Source: Siphonodentalium dalli
Taxonomy: Eukaryota > Mollusca > Scaphopoda > Gadilida > Siphonodentaliidae
Assembly: GCA_032622095.1 (NCBI GenBank)
Contig: CP136065.1
Location: forward strand, 205,012,151 to 205,076,150
DNA: 64,000 nucleotides
Reading direction: 5' to 3'
The notes beneath the pieces were generated by a model. The model was not told the DNA's origin. It was given only the letters and a program-made list of their open reading frames with translations, and searched no databases. Positions 11,450 to 23,905 of this stretch are shown here, in pieces. A program made the translations under genes and the position numbers. Position 1 is the stretch's first letter. The number at the start of each line of letters is the position of its first letter.

Positions 11450-11819
11450 AGGCACGGATGGCCGCGGTGGGTATTGCTGTTAAAATTGTCACATCTATTA
11501 AAACCGCCATAAACAGAAATAATATTAAAATATAAACAAATTTTGTTCTTATACCAATCATAAATATCGCGTAAATAGTATGTTATTGTCAAGTTCGTAT
11601 GCTTTATTGTGTTTACAAACAAAAGCCAAAACTGTTAAGGAACATGGCTCTTGTTTACATAACACAGCGTACAAACTTGATAATAACATACTATTTACGC
11701 GATATTTATGATTGGTATACGAACAAAATATGTCTATATATTAATATTCTTTCTGTTTGTGGCATATTTAACCGGTGTGACAATTTTAACAGCATACCCA
11801 ATGCGAAGGCCATCTGCCT
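11450..11819. mobile_element. Near-fully palindromic TTAA MITE (AGGYAC family, short form)
   Basis: Flanked by TTAA at 11446-11449 and 11820-11823, with ends AGGCACG... and ...TGCCT. The two halves are inverted copies of each other over most of their length (about 180 bp each, centre near 11634). For example, aaatatcgcgtaaatagtat (11561) pairs with its complement near 11685-11705. Each half, read outward, contains an open frame starting MIGIRTK followed by a hydrophobic stretch (VYILI-FLF). One is on the minus strand (11352-11561) and one on the plus strand (11708-11890). Both run past the element ends into flanking DNA. They look like signal-anchor peptides, but because the terminal repeat is conserved as DNA this is not evidence of a gene. 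Confidence 0.85.
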
Positions 11820-11823
11820 TTAA

Positions 11824-12653
11824 ACCCGGAAATTCCATCGAAGTTCCTGGAATGTCACGTCGTCAAGCTTCCCCGGCGTTCTTAAATTGATGTTTTGACA
11901 GAGTGGAATGGGAGAGCCGGGAACTATTCTTTTAGAGATTGGTCAGACGCATGCACTACAAGTCGAGATGCGGGTCATATGCCATGCACCGAGTATGCTA
12001 AGTGCAATTTAAGAAACATATAGGGCGTGACGTATATGCATGGCGGGGCGTCGAGATTAATGTTTAGCAGTACCGCTGTATAGTGGGCGATATCTATAGC
12101 ATTGTTCTTCCTACATCTTTTAGTGACACCTAGTGGGATACCACGGGCAATCGGGTGTGGTTTTCAAACAAAACACTCGGAACACATTAGCACCATTAGT
12201 GGAAGTTTAACGAATCATTAAGAGATTCGTCCAGGAAGTAGTCTTCGTGGTTTCTGCGCCGCGGGAAAACGCTATGAAAATACTAAACATATGCTCGTCA
12301 GCTCAATGTGATGACGTCACACAATGGATCTCCACAAAAACGTGCTGATCGATTTGTCATTTCTTTATTTACAGAATATCTCCCAACTATTAGAACATAT
12401 TACAACTGTGTGTGACATTCATCGAGTAATGGAAATTAAGTGTGATTGTGATCAATATAATGTTAGACAGCATAAATTCTGTTATTTTATGAAAGGAAAC
12501 TTTAGAACAATAATTTTGAAACTTCATATGAAAATACTCTCTAATCCATATTGCATTGCACTGATGCAATGTTAGCGGATCTCCTTCATGGGTCATTGTC
12601 ACTAGACGCTGTTCAGCTTTTCAAATCGAATAACGACATTGCTCAATTGAATA
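11824..12653. other. No gene recognised
   Basis: Only short frames. The overlapping frames at 12324-12602 on both strands have no recognisable features. Confidence 0.5.
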
Positions 12654-12966
12654 TCTATTATATATTTTGGAACTTCTGTCTGTCTGTCTGTCGGTCTGTC
12701 TGTGTGTTATAGACTCGAAGACTGCTCCACCGATCCGACTCAAATTTGGTATGTAGGCCTACTTTGATCCCGGAAACAATAATGGCGGGTCCAATTTTCA
12801 CGTATGACCGTGTTCTCGACCTTGACCTCCCTCATATACGCTCATACAGGCATGTTTCTGGACCGATAGAACAATATTTTGTCCAGACGCAGTATATTCT
12901 GCCCAGATGGAGGCGATCACAAAGAAATCCCTAAATAGCCCGGACGAAGTCGGGCACATCAGCTAG
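12654..12966 (+). mobile_element. Non-autonomous Helitron, 313 bp
   Basis: Starts with TC (TCTATTATATATTTTGGAAC) after an A and ends with CAGCTAG followed by T, so it sits between A and T as Helitrons do. A short hairpin (GCCCG...CGGGC, 12938-12955) lies just before the CTAG terminus. The 5' portion has a (ctgt)n run at about 12674-12700 and a 'gactcgaag..tgctc.accgatccgactc' block shared with the element at 19166-19827. Confidence 0.85.
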
Positions 12967-13279
12967 TTAATTTATAAATACGTAATTTAGTAGTCGGAAT
13001 AATATAAGTTCGATACATACACTAAATTTACCGATACGTATATTGTTCGTCGGCCATCCTCCATTTAATGTTCCAGGTGAATCTGACTGGGAGGATCTGA
13101 TCATCTTTTTCGTCAGAGTCACTGTGAACATCTGGAATTTTTATCATTTCGACCCAGGTTAAATAATTGCCACTAATGTCATGCCCGTCATTATATAGGC
13201 GGACATGTGATGACCCTGGTAGCTGAAACTAAACAAGAGTTTGTCCGCTCACTTGCTTATGATGACATAAATGCCATAC

Positions 13280-16200
13280 TTAGAGGAGCGGCCAAATGCC
13301 AAAAGTAGTCGGATACCCCTACCCTCGGTAGAACAAGTTGAAACCAACTTTTTCTGGAAGGTAAATCTATATCATTTATGAAAATGATTCTTGGCCTTGC
13401 CGGAATTGGTGGCAGCTATGTATGGTAAGACTATTTGTGAAGGTACCCTACCGAAAAATTAGCCTGTTTTCAGCGGTTGACCAGTTATACACAATTGGTT
13501 AAAAGTTAAGCACATCACCAAAAAACAGAACGTTCTATTTGTTATTATGGGGTACATGGTGATACTAGATTGGAACGTTCTTATTTTTTCCGGTTTGTTT
13601 GAAATTTCACGACGTCATGGTAGAGAATGTAACGTTATGCGTCAAAACATCATGACGATTCAGAGAAACTGTCGCCCGTTAACTCTGTACAAAACTAGCA
13701 CACTCAACCTAGCTTAACATGTCATATATGTTTGGAAAGACTGAAGTATTTGCTACCGGGGGTATCAACATTATTATCCTAACCCTACAAATATTGTAAT
13801 GCTAGGCAAAAACTTAACCCTCCCCCCAATGTCATAAAAAGCTGAGTATAGCCATCGCCGGGGATTGTATCCCAGAATGATAGAATAATGCGTAGTATTT
13901 GCTTTTATTTAGTGTAGAACACACATAATAAGTGCAACATGTGAATTTCCAACCATATTCACCATTAGAAGAGTATAAAAATTCAAGATGGCGTCCAATA
14001 TGGCGGTCAGTTTTTATTTTAAGACTTTGTGAAGCGACATACGAAAAATCCCGAAAAGGAACGTCCCCAATGGTAAAATCTATATTATTGTAATGATTAC
14101 ATAGAACAACATTTCATATCAAACATTAATTTGACCATTAATACATCTTTTCAATTGGTAAACTAATAGGTAAAAATGTATCCCTCCATCCAATGTCATA
14201 AAATTCGAAATAAAGTTATCGCCTGGGATTGGAACCACGAGTGATAGCATTATGCGCAGTATTTTGTTTTGGTTAATGTACAACATACATACGAAGTGAC
14301 AGGTATGAATTTCCATCCATATTCACTATTAGAAGAGTATGAAACAGCAAGATGGCGTCCAATATGGCGTCCAATTTTAATTGTACCACTTAGCGAACGA
14401 ACACACAAACGAACTATAAAGAGGACGTCCCCTGTGGCATATTGTATATCATTGAAGTGACTACATAGACGATAGTTCATATGGTACAGTAGTTTCACCA
14501 TTAGTCCATCTTATCAGTTGGAGAATTAGTAAACAAAAACTTAATCACCACCCAGTCACAAACGTCCACATAATGGCGTCACTTGTGACTATAGTCCAGA
14601 ATGCAAAGAATAAAGCAAATGGTTCGGAATTACTTTGTGTTGAATGTGTTGAATACAACGAAGAAACATAGAATGTTTAATTTGCATCCACGTCTGGTCT
14701 TAGGAAACAACCAAAATCCAAGATGACGCACAACATGATGGCTAATTCTAATTTCAACACGCTGCGAACAATGAATACGAAAGCCGGTCAAAATGTATCA
14801 TACGGCAGGTTCCAAATGTCACATCCTTAGCTATGCCAGGATAAATACTGGATGGAAATTTGCATTTGTTGAATGTTTAGGTTGTTTTGTTTAGCAATTA
14901 TCAGGAACTTTATATCAAATATTTGGAGAAAGACAAACCAACAATAATAAAAAACACTTAGCGAAATTCCGAGAATGACTTAAATAGTTTAATTTGCCGA
15001 ATCGTGTATCGTGTATCGATCTCCAATGCGCATTTGACTATTGTTTGACACATTTGATGTCATTTTGAGACGTTAGGTAAGTAAAGCATTAACAATATGT
15101 AGACAACTGGTAATAATAGAGGATGGTCATTAGCCGTTACAAATAATCACGCACTCGATGCGGTACGAAGTGATGTTGTAATGGTCAATGATAACATATG
15201 ACTATCATTAATATATTGTGACATTCTTGAATGTGCAGCCCTCCTTAACATGTCCTTTTGAATGTCCACCAACATTTTCAGAGAGCCTTGCAACAGTTTT
15301 GGCCAAATGAAACATTAAATAACAGAATCACCATTTGCTGTTATATTATATGCAGTAACGCAAAAAACAAAACAAAAAATGGCATACATTTTGAAATCCA
15401 GCAAATAAGATATCTAATCGATCTCTGGTTTTGGCAAAGTGGGATATGAGTCCACGAGCAATCAAAGTTCACACATCATAGTCATTGCCTATTAACGTAA
15501 CACGAATCATCATCGCACACACAGAAAATGCTGTTTAATGACATAACATGGGATCACAATGTCCATATAATGCAATCAGCGTAAAAATAGGTTATAAAAA
15601 GGCATTATAGTGATCGAGAGGTTACTTACTGCTTTGTATAATCGTCCGCGTTTCGGCACATAGTCAAATAAGAGAACAACACCGCATACATATGCATATA
15701 AGTTGTTCTCGCCATATGTTGCTTGATGTGCATGTTCTTATGTACATTGATATTTTAGTCTCGACTAATATGTGAGTTAAATTGTTGTGAATGTCAATCG
15801 GATTCATATATGTTGCAAACAGAAGATATTGAGTTCCGGGTTAGACTAATTGAAATTGAATCTTCTATATCTCGGGCGGATATCATATCTGTATTAGTTC
15901 TTATGGACGTGGGTCCGGACTACATGTGTAGTAATATCTCTAATGCTAATACCTTTTATTGATACATAGGTGACAGTGCGATAATCTCCACTGAACATGC
16001 ACGTTGGTGTTGCATTTATGATTGCCGTTAGATTATAATCATAATCACGCAACACACTAGCAAACCAGAATGTCACTAAAAAGTTGTGTTATCCACGGTT
16101 ATTTTGAGTTTGGTGTCATTTGAAATGGATAAAATGGTAAGTAATGAAAAACTGGAGGCTAGTAGCAAATATAAACACAATTGAAATGGCAACATGCATA

Positions 16201-19037
16201 AGGCAATTCGCAATAAACAGTAGTCATTAGTCTTGATATATAGATTCAGGTTGTGTGTATGGTTTGGTCTATGGCGATTTAGGCCATATTACGACATACA
16301 TTGTGTTCTTATGCGTGGCGGAAAGACAGCGCCGATCTTACCGCGGAATCAATATATTCAGTCCATACATAAGCCGCCTACCCCCAAACTGGCACAGATG
16401 CTCTAAAGTTATTTTCACTTAACATGGACCTCATATCAGTGTTGCTGATCGGGATTCATAACACCTTCGTCGTTAATATATAGTGTTTTAGTGGGATACA
16501 AGTAACTGAGTGTAAGTCAGAGTGATGTAATCAACTAACTATCACTGGCATATACTAGTAGTGTTGTGTTCTTGTTCACCCAGTAGTTTCTCAAGAAAAC
16601 CTGGACATGCCATGCTCAAGTGCCCATTTCTGTAAATGAATAGATTCACATTGTATGACTCATATTCAATGAAAATGTGGGAATTATAAATGTATTTCTC
16701 ACACCCATCTGTCTCTATAAACATGTCGTCACTGGAGTCATGTTTGACCTTTAGTCACTGAACGTTAATTGAATGGTTGGCTATCAGAGCCATGTAGTTT
16801 TTATGATTGATAAAAGCAAATGTTGCTCCTCTTTATGAAGATAACATATATGTTAATGTTATTCCATTCCAAAATATTATTATTGAAAAGTTAACTTATC
16901 GACTACCTGCACTAGAGCGAACAAACAAACCATTTGAACAGTTGTTGAAAACGTCTGGCACTTCAACAACAAATCCAACGCAAAGCATCACAAAAGAACG
17001 TCTCATCTCTGGCTGGTGTACTTCTTATCCAAATTGAAGTGACATCCATATTATGGGATGCCATCTTGTATTTTGAGATCCATCTGATAGCGAGTGTGGT
17101 TCTCACATAATTATGCCGCACAAAATGACATCTACAACTGCGCATTTGTTGTGTTATTCTTGGTTAAGATTCTCAAAGGTACCTTTGTGCGCAATCTTAT
17201 AACTTTAGAGATGAGGAATTTTGAGTTTTGTGTTTATTATTTCGCAAATTAAAAGATAATTATGTTAATGACAGAACTACTATTTCATATGACTAATGTA
17301 ATACAATGAATGTAATGAATCGCCACAATATATATATACCACTGGAGACGTCATTTGTCCTGTTTTTTCCGTATATCTTTTCACGAAGTGTTATAAATTC
17401 GAGACATGACATAGCTCACCTGATTTTCTGTTTATATACTTGACCACCATATTTTGGTCTCCGTCATCACGCAAACAATAAATTGCCATTTAATAATGGA
17501 AACACACATTGTAGCTAATACATCGCATATGTAATACCGTATGAGACGTTCTTTGCCCGCATATCGTATTAGTTGTTCACAAAGTGTTGACATTAAACTT
17601 AACTGCCACGTTGGCCGCAATTATGGCGCAATAGTGGATAAGACTTCAAACTTTTTGTTTCTCTATCGTATTCAGCACAAATGAAATCCAAAATGTATGC
17701 TCATTTCTTTTTGACCTGTACTACAATCTCCAGTGGCTCATTTGTGTAGAAGTTTGTGACTGTAGGGGTGGTTAAGTTTTTTTGTCTAATTATTTCATCA
17801 ATTGATAATATGGATCAATGCTGAATCTAATGTTTGATATGAAATATTCTATATAGTCAGTACAATGATATATAATATACCACTGGGGACGTTCCTTTTC
17901 CGAATTTGTCGTATGCCCGTTCACTAAGTCTTGAAATTAAATTGGCCGCCATATTGAACGCCATCTTGGATTATGATACTCTTCAAATAACAAATCTGGA
18001 TGGCAATTTTCTCTGCCCAATTTGCATGTGTATTCTACATTAAATAAAACAAAATACTGCGCATTATGCGATCATTCGTGTTCCAATCCCAGGCGACAAC
18101 TTTAGATAGAATTTAATGACATTGAACGGCGGGATAAATTTTGGACTATTATTTTACCAATTGATAAGATGTATTATTGGTGACACTAATGTTTCATATG
18201 ACATGCTATTCTATATGGTCATTAAAATAATATACATTTTACCACTGGGGACGTTCCTTTTCTGGAATTTTCGTATGTCGCTTCACTAAGTCCTAAAATA
18301 ACAACTGAATGCCATATTGGACGCCATCTTGGAGTTTGATACTCATCTAATAGTGAATATGGTTGGAAATTTGCATTTTACACTTGTTATGTGTGTTCTA
18401 CACTAAATAAAAGGAAATACTACGCACTATTCTATCATTCTTGGATCCAATCCTCGGCGATGGCTATACTTAGCATTTTATGACATTGGGGGAGGGTTAA
18501 GTTTTTGCCTATTATTGCAATATTTGTAGGATCAGGAAAATAAAGTTAACACCTCCCGGTAGAAAATACTCCAGTCTTTCCAAACATATATGACAAGATA
18601 AGTTCAATTCAGCGTACTAGTTTTGTACAGAGTTGACGGCCGACAGTTACTCTGAATCGTCATGATGACGCATAACATTACATTCTCTACCATGACGTCG
18701 TGAAATCTCAAACAAACCAGAAAAAATAAGAACTTTCCGATCTAGTATCACCATGTACCCCATAATAACAAATAGAACGTTCTGTTTTTGGTGATGTGCT
18801 TAACTTTTAACCAATTGTGTATAGCTGGTCAACCGCTTAAAACAGGCTAATTTTTCGGTAGGGTACCTTCACAAATAGTCTTACCATACATAGCTGCCAC
18901 CAATTCCGGTAAGGCCAAGAATCATTTTCATAAATGAGATATATTTACCTTCCAGAAAAAGTTGGTTTCAACTTGTTCTACCGAGGGTAGGGGTATCTCG
19001 AAAACTAAGGCCCTTTTTGGATTTGGCCGCTCCTCTA
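13280..19037. mobile_element. 5.76 kb foldback element with ~1.6 kb inverted repeats
   Basis: The left end TTAGAGGAGCGGCCAAA and right end TTTGGCCGCTCCTCTAA are complementary. The inversion continues for more than 1.3 kb: the block at 13320-13800 is the reverse complement of 18480-18990, with only scattered differences. Inward of that, both arms contain diverged direct units of ~365 bp. The landmark 'aagatggcgtccaatatgg' lies at about 13985 and 14352 on the left, and its complement near 17950 and 18315 on the right; a weaker unit lies near 14720, and two weaker ones near 17060 and 17630. The flanking dinucleotide is TA on both sides; no longer duplication is evident. The central region (about 14900-17400) contains no recognisable transposase, so it looks non-autonomous. 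The superfamily is unknown. Confidence 0.85.
14900..17400. other. Central region of the foldback element, no recognised gene
   Basis: Open frames reach only 76 codons (16807-17037) and match nothing I recognise. A diverged subterminal unit is still detectable near 17040-17100, so the right arm's repeat series reaches further inward than the left's. Confidence 0.55.
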
Positions 19038-19165
19038 ACTGCCCAACCATTTATATGAGATGCGTCCTGCAGTAATGGGAAACGCACTTTGAAAATGTAA
19101 CAAGAAAACTAAGATGCATGCATCAGGTCGGCCGTGAACTATCTACCATAGAATTGTTGTAGCTA

Positions 19166-19827
19166 TCGATTATACATTTTGGAACACCTGTCTGTATGTA
19201 TGTGTGTATGCATGAATGCATGTGTGTATGTGTTATAGACTCTAACACTGCTCGACTGATCCGACTCGGATTTGGTATTTAACGTGTCAACTTGACCTCG
19301 CTCATAGGCATGTTTCTGGACCTTGACCGATCCGACTAAAAATTTGTGTGTAGGACTACTTCGATCCCGGGAGCAATATTGACGGGTCCAATTTCACGTG
19401 GGACCATGTTCTCGAACGTGCTGATGTAGGTATGTTTCTGAACTATTTGGACGGGTCAAATCTTGATCCCGACCTGACTTTGACATTCAAAAAGATCAAT
19501 TCAAGGTCAAATCTGGTAAAACGAAGTATTTCAACGAAATATAATACCTACTGTTACTTTTGTCCCAGGAGTGTTTCGGGTGGGTCAAATTATGACCCTG
19601 ACCTGATCTTGACATTCAAAATTGTCAATTCAAGGTCAAATCGGGTAAAGCCGGGCGGATTTCGACGGGTACTTTTGTCGTGACTTTTGTCCGGGGAGTG
19701 TTTTGGGCGGGTCAAATCGTGACCCGACATGACGTTCACCTTTAAAATGGTCAATTCAAGGTTAAATCGCGCAATTCTCCGAAAATCAGAGGGGAACATC
19801 CCGGACGAAGTAGGGTCCACCAGCTAC
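19166..19827 (+). mobile_element. Helitron copy, 662 bp
   Basis: Same family as 12654-12966. It starts TCGATTATACATTTTGGAAC after an A and ends with ccggacgaagtaggg then CCAGCTAC followed by T, with terminal CTAC instead of CTAG. The interior has three diverged tandem units of ~131 bp at about 19452, 19584 and 19714, each containing a 'gggtcaaat..tgac' block and 'caattcaaggt.aaat'. Confidence 0.82.
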
Positions 19828-19989
19828 TATTATATATTTCTAGATTTAGTTACAAACTAAATACCTGTATATTGTACAAAGAAATGTTTGACAAATATAT
19901 CTGTATCAATATTACCATACGGGTCATTAAAATAGATACGACGAAACAAATTTTGAAGGGTGCATGGTATCAGGTAAATTTTTATATTT

Positions 19990-21370
19990 CAAATGATGAC
20001 AGGAATGCGGAAAGTTGAAGTACCTACGTAATACTGGCTATCCGAATGAAGAGATATACATGTATATAAAAACCAAAATAGAAGATGACTGCTGGCGACA
20101 ATGTTTTCCAAAAAAATTCAAAGCATTCGATAGCTCCCATCTAGTTGTCAGCCCGAAGATCAATATAAAGTGTGGTGACTATCAGATGAGGGATATGACT
20201 GTACAGTTGCTAAACAATTCAGTCACGCAAAAGAGGATCAAACAGTAAGATACCAAATTGCTGCCTGTGGTAATGTTTTTAAACGAAATTCGGGAAAATT
20301 AGATTACTCTCCCGCTGGTTATCCAGAAGATCATTGTGGAATCTGGTGACGATCGGACAAGGGGTGTCGTCTGTAGGATCAACCAAATTATTTAGCCATA
20401 AAAATAGTAAAATTCAAGATCACCGCTGGCAGTGATGTCTTCACAAGGACAGCTTGAGAACAAAACATGGCTCACATCTAGCGGTGACCCAAACTATCCA
20501 CATGAGAATAAGTTCTCCAATAAAAGCTGGCTGCAGGGTGCGCCAATTGATTCAAATTCGAAATTTAACAGGGTGTACTGCTTGTGGCCATGTTTTCCCC
20601 GCAAATTTGATAGACTGATGGACAAAACCACTGAATCCGTTGAATCAATATACATGTATACATGGATTAATGTATATGCATTGTTATACACAGTACTGGT
20701 ATATAAAGGTACTGAAAATAACAATATTACTAGTATACACAAAATAAACCATATATCATGGCTATGGGTTCTAATATCCGAATATGACAGCTGATAACTT
20801 GGTGTGAATTGAAGAGTGGTGGTGTCTCACGCATATCTAACCCTCCATGTTAGAAACATGCCATTAAATGTCATAAGTATAATCTAGCTTGAGGACAGAA
20901 GTTATCCATAAAAACCCCCCTTAATTCAACCAGGTCCTCGCGCGATGTATGGTCGATCACATGATGATCTAGGGGGGGGGGTTATAATTGTTGTATAAAA
21001 ACAGCACTGCATGTAAATATAAAATAAAATAGTGCTACATCTTATTACAGATTATTGCCATATATAATCAGTGTATATACAGACAGTCTGACAAAATAAA
21101 GTTTCAGTGACACTCTATCCGAAGAGGGGAATAATTCCATCTGTTACAGTCAATGGAGCAATTATGAATCTGGAAAGGTGAAATTTCTAAGTAATACTAG
21201 ATATCGACATGACGCGATAACATATAACGTAAATGCAATATGGCCGCTGGCGACCATTTTTTCCTATAAAATTAAAAAAATATTTGATAGCTCTCATCTG
21301 ATAGATCAATATCAAGATAAATATGAAGTTTAGTGATGATCGGATGAGTGAAGTGGACTGTGCTAAACGG
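19990..21370. repeat. Diverged repeats sharing a 'gctggcgacaatgttttcc'-like block
   Basis: Related blocks occur near 20090-20200, 20262-20370, 20580-20615 and 21240-21365, with common segments such as 'gatagctc.catct', 'gatcaatat.aa' and 'gatcggatgag'. The leaders 'gaagtacctacgtaatact' (20020) and 'aaatttctaagtaatacta' (21181) also match, which implies a ~1.16 kb repeat period. A G run lies at 20971-20980. No intact reading frame spans the units. Confidence 0.55.
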
Positions 21371-21380
21371 TTTAGTAATG

Positions 21381-21720
21381 CTTAAAAAGATTTTTACCTT
21401 AATATTTTTATGTTCACTTTATAAACTTCACTGAGTCATCTTTGTCATGTATTGAGTTTGATATCTGTTGTTAACAGTTTATAAATCATGTATGTCTCAT
21501 GTTTGTTATTTTAATTTATGTGTTTATTATCATTAAATAAAGTTGAATTCCTTAAAAAGATTCTTACCTCAATGTTTTTATGTTCACTTTATAAACTCCA
21601 CTGAGTCATCTTTGTCATGTATTGAATTTGATATATTTTGTTAACAGTTCATAAATTATGTATGTCTCGTGTTCGTTATTATATTATATACACTTTATAG
21701 TGTGTTTCAGAACGAAAACA
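21381..21720 (+). repeat. Tandem duplication, ~171-bp unit, two copies
   Basis: The block beginning cttaaaaagatt at 21381 recurs at 21552. Both contain 'ttatgttcactttataaac', 'cactgagtcatctttgtcat' and 'ttaacagtt.ataaat.atg' in order, with about 10% differences. Confidence 0.85.
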
Positions 21721-23086
21721 AAATGAATAAAATCAACAAATTTGTAAATTTAAAAACAATTCAAACGTTGTTGTATTCCATGTCCCAGCCCGGACATATA
21801 CACCAAATTTCAATAATATTCATTGAGAAACAACGGACCAAACGCCATATAACACCCCGTATGCATCTTTTATTCCGAGTTGGCCTTTTATTCCGAGTTG
21901 GCACGCGCCGATTGGGCGAGTTAGCCCATGGGGCGAGTTAGCCGATTCCGACACCTTTTCTATTTGCAGCAGGTTAAGTTTACGCGTAATTTAATTTACA
22001 AAGTTCCCCAATTGGTATCGTAAATAGAGCGACCTTATTTGACAGAGAATGCCTCTGTTATTGATTATAAAGTTGCTATACATTAAAAACGACAATTCAC
22101 ATGCTCGTTCAAGCGCAGTAGTCTATTTTCCCCATGTTAAAGGACATCCACAAATACTAAATAACGCTAACTTACTGCCGAATGTTTTACACGACAACTG
22201 TTAACATATTTGGGCTGAATTCATCTGACGCGGTATTATTCCTCAAAATAAACAACAAAACCATCGTTACTTGGAAATGTAGTTTGGGCTAACATTTACA
22301 TAAATCCTCCATATCATTATTCCGACACACACGTCAGATGAAAAAGTCACATGAAGTAACCGGCCAAATTGGCCGAAATAAATCGTAACAGTAAGCATTG
22401 AATTTTTTTTTTATATTATTTTTTTCTCGTCGATTGTCCTATTCTAAACATACTAGATGATGCAACACAAAGACGATAAGATTTTAACTCGCAAGTGTCA
22501 ACACACTAACAACATATATATACCTAGCATATTCCTATGTGTGATTTACCTTGATTTCCCAAGTGATTATAAACGATAATTTCACTAGTGAATTATGTCC
22601 CTTTAACTAGCGCGTTATGTATTCGTACGCGCTACCGATATATATGTGTCATGCGTATACTGGTGGTATTCTTCGGATTTATGCATGCTAAAACAGAATA
22701 ATCACTTGATTGAATTGGTGACGCGAAATAGTTCATTCGCGACAGGGACTATTTTATAAAAAAAACATTCTCGTGTTTGTACAATGCCCCTGCCTATCTA
22801 GTCTCGTCCCTGGCTCATATGCGAAACACTACGACGCTATCGCTCAATGGGACAGAAACATGGGGTTATGGATGTCTAGAATCCCTAGAAAAATTACAAT
22901 TAATTTTTTTTTTTTTAATTTATCCTAAATGTAAAAACAAGTACAACATCGCTAATGGTATATGGCGAGATAGTGATCTTCCCATTAGAGCTGGATGTAA
23001 AATGACGAATGGTATCATACTGGGCAAAATTAGTTAATTGTAATGATAGCAGAATGAGTAGGATGATGTACTCCCTTGTGTTAAAA
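21721..23086. other. No gene recognised
   Basis: A duplicated 'ttattccgagttggc' (21869, 21887) and a T run at about 22902-22914. Otherwise nothing identifiable. Confidence 0.5.
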
Positions 23087-23905
23087 TGATATAGAAATGG
23101 TGAATATAAGCATCCATGGCTATCATATATCCATAAAATTCTAATTGAATTGGGGCTACCGTCTCTATGGTGGGACCAGGATAATATTACCATTGATGTT
23201 GTAAATATGAATAATATTGTCCAACAAACACTGAAGGACCAATACGTACTGCAATGGAAAATTAATATGGAACAATCAAGGAAATGTACCACATACAAAA
23301 AATTGAAAACAATATTTGGCCTTGAAGACTATCTGAAAATTTTGAATCGCAAGGATGCAATTATCCTTACTAGATTTCGAATGTCCAATCACAGAGTTCC
23401 TATTGAAACTGGATCATGGAATGATACCAATCGGAAAGATAGAGTATGCACGAGATGTAATATATGGTTACTTGGAGATGAATATCATTGTATTTTACAA
23501 TTCCCTTGATTATCTGAGAACAAAATATATTCCCAAATTCTTTCGAAATTATCCGAATTTAGTTAATTTTACTAAATTGTTTAACTCCAAAAACAAGAAT
23601 ATATTGATTAAACTCTCCAAATTTATACAAAACGCAAGAGTTAATCACGAGTAATGCATTATATCTGCAATCAGTCACGATATCTCCAACAGTTTCGAGG
23701 AGATAGCGCGATTTAGTGATGCATATCATCAAACAACATTGTGATGCCCTATAATATAAATATTGAATAGCTCCCCCCCCCCTCACACTGAAAAACCCTT
23801 TTCCACTGTTGCAATGGATGTAATGTATAATTATGTATTATCTTCTCATAATATCATGTAACATGATTTACTTGAGAAATAAACATTTGAACTTGGAACT
23901 TTGTG
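23087..23905 (+). pseudogene. LINE (non-LTR retrotransposon) 3' end with broken C-terminal ORF2
   Basis: The plus-strand frame from about 23087 to 23509 encodes the C-terminal tail seen downstream of the reverse transcriptase in many invertebrate LINEs. Recognisable pieces are HPWLSYIHKILIELGLPSLW, a 'LKDQYVLQWK' stretch, and RFRMSNHRVPIETGSW followed by R-x-C-x2-C and GDEYHCILQFP, a CCHC-like arrangement close to the end of such proteins. After a stop at about 23507 the similarity continues in another frame (the 23355-23654 frame, 'YIPKFF...LFNSKNKNILIKLSKF'), showing a frameshift. The element ends with 'cttgagaaataaacatttgaacttggaac' near 23870-23900, a LINE-like 3' end. The N-terminal endonuclease and reverse transcriptase are absent, so it is 5'-truncated. 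Identity rests on remembered motif patterns. Confidence 0.75.

Noticed and set aside
11352-11890. Head-to-head genes for type II membrane enzymes (sulfotransferase or glycosyltransferase first exons)
   Set aside because: The frames lie in the terminal repeats of a TTAA MITE present elsewhere, and no catalytic domain or clear splice donor follows. Kept only as a finding.
19990-20370. CUB-domain-like reading (for example CGNVFKRNSGKLDYSPAGYP)
   Set aside because: The resemblance is short, interrupted by stops, and the same DNA block recurs as a diverged repeat in other frames.
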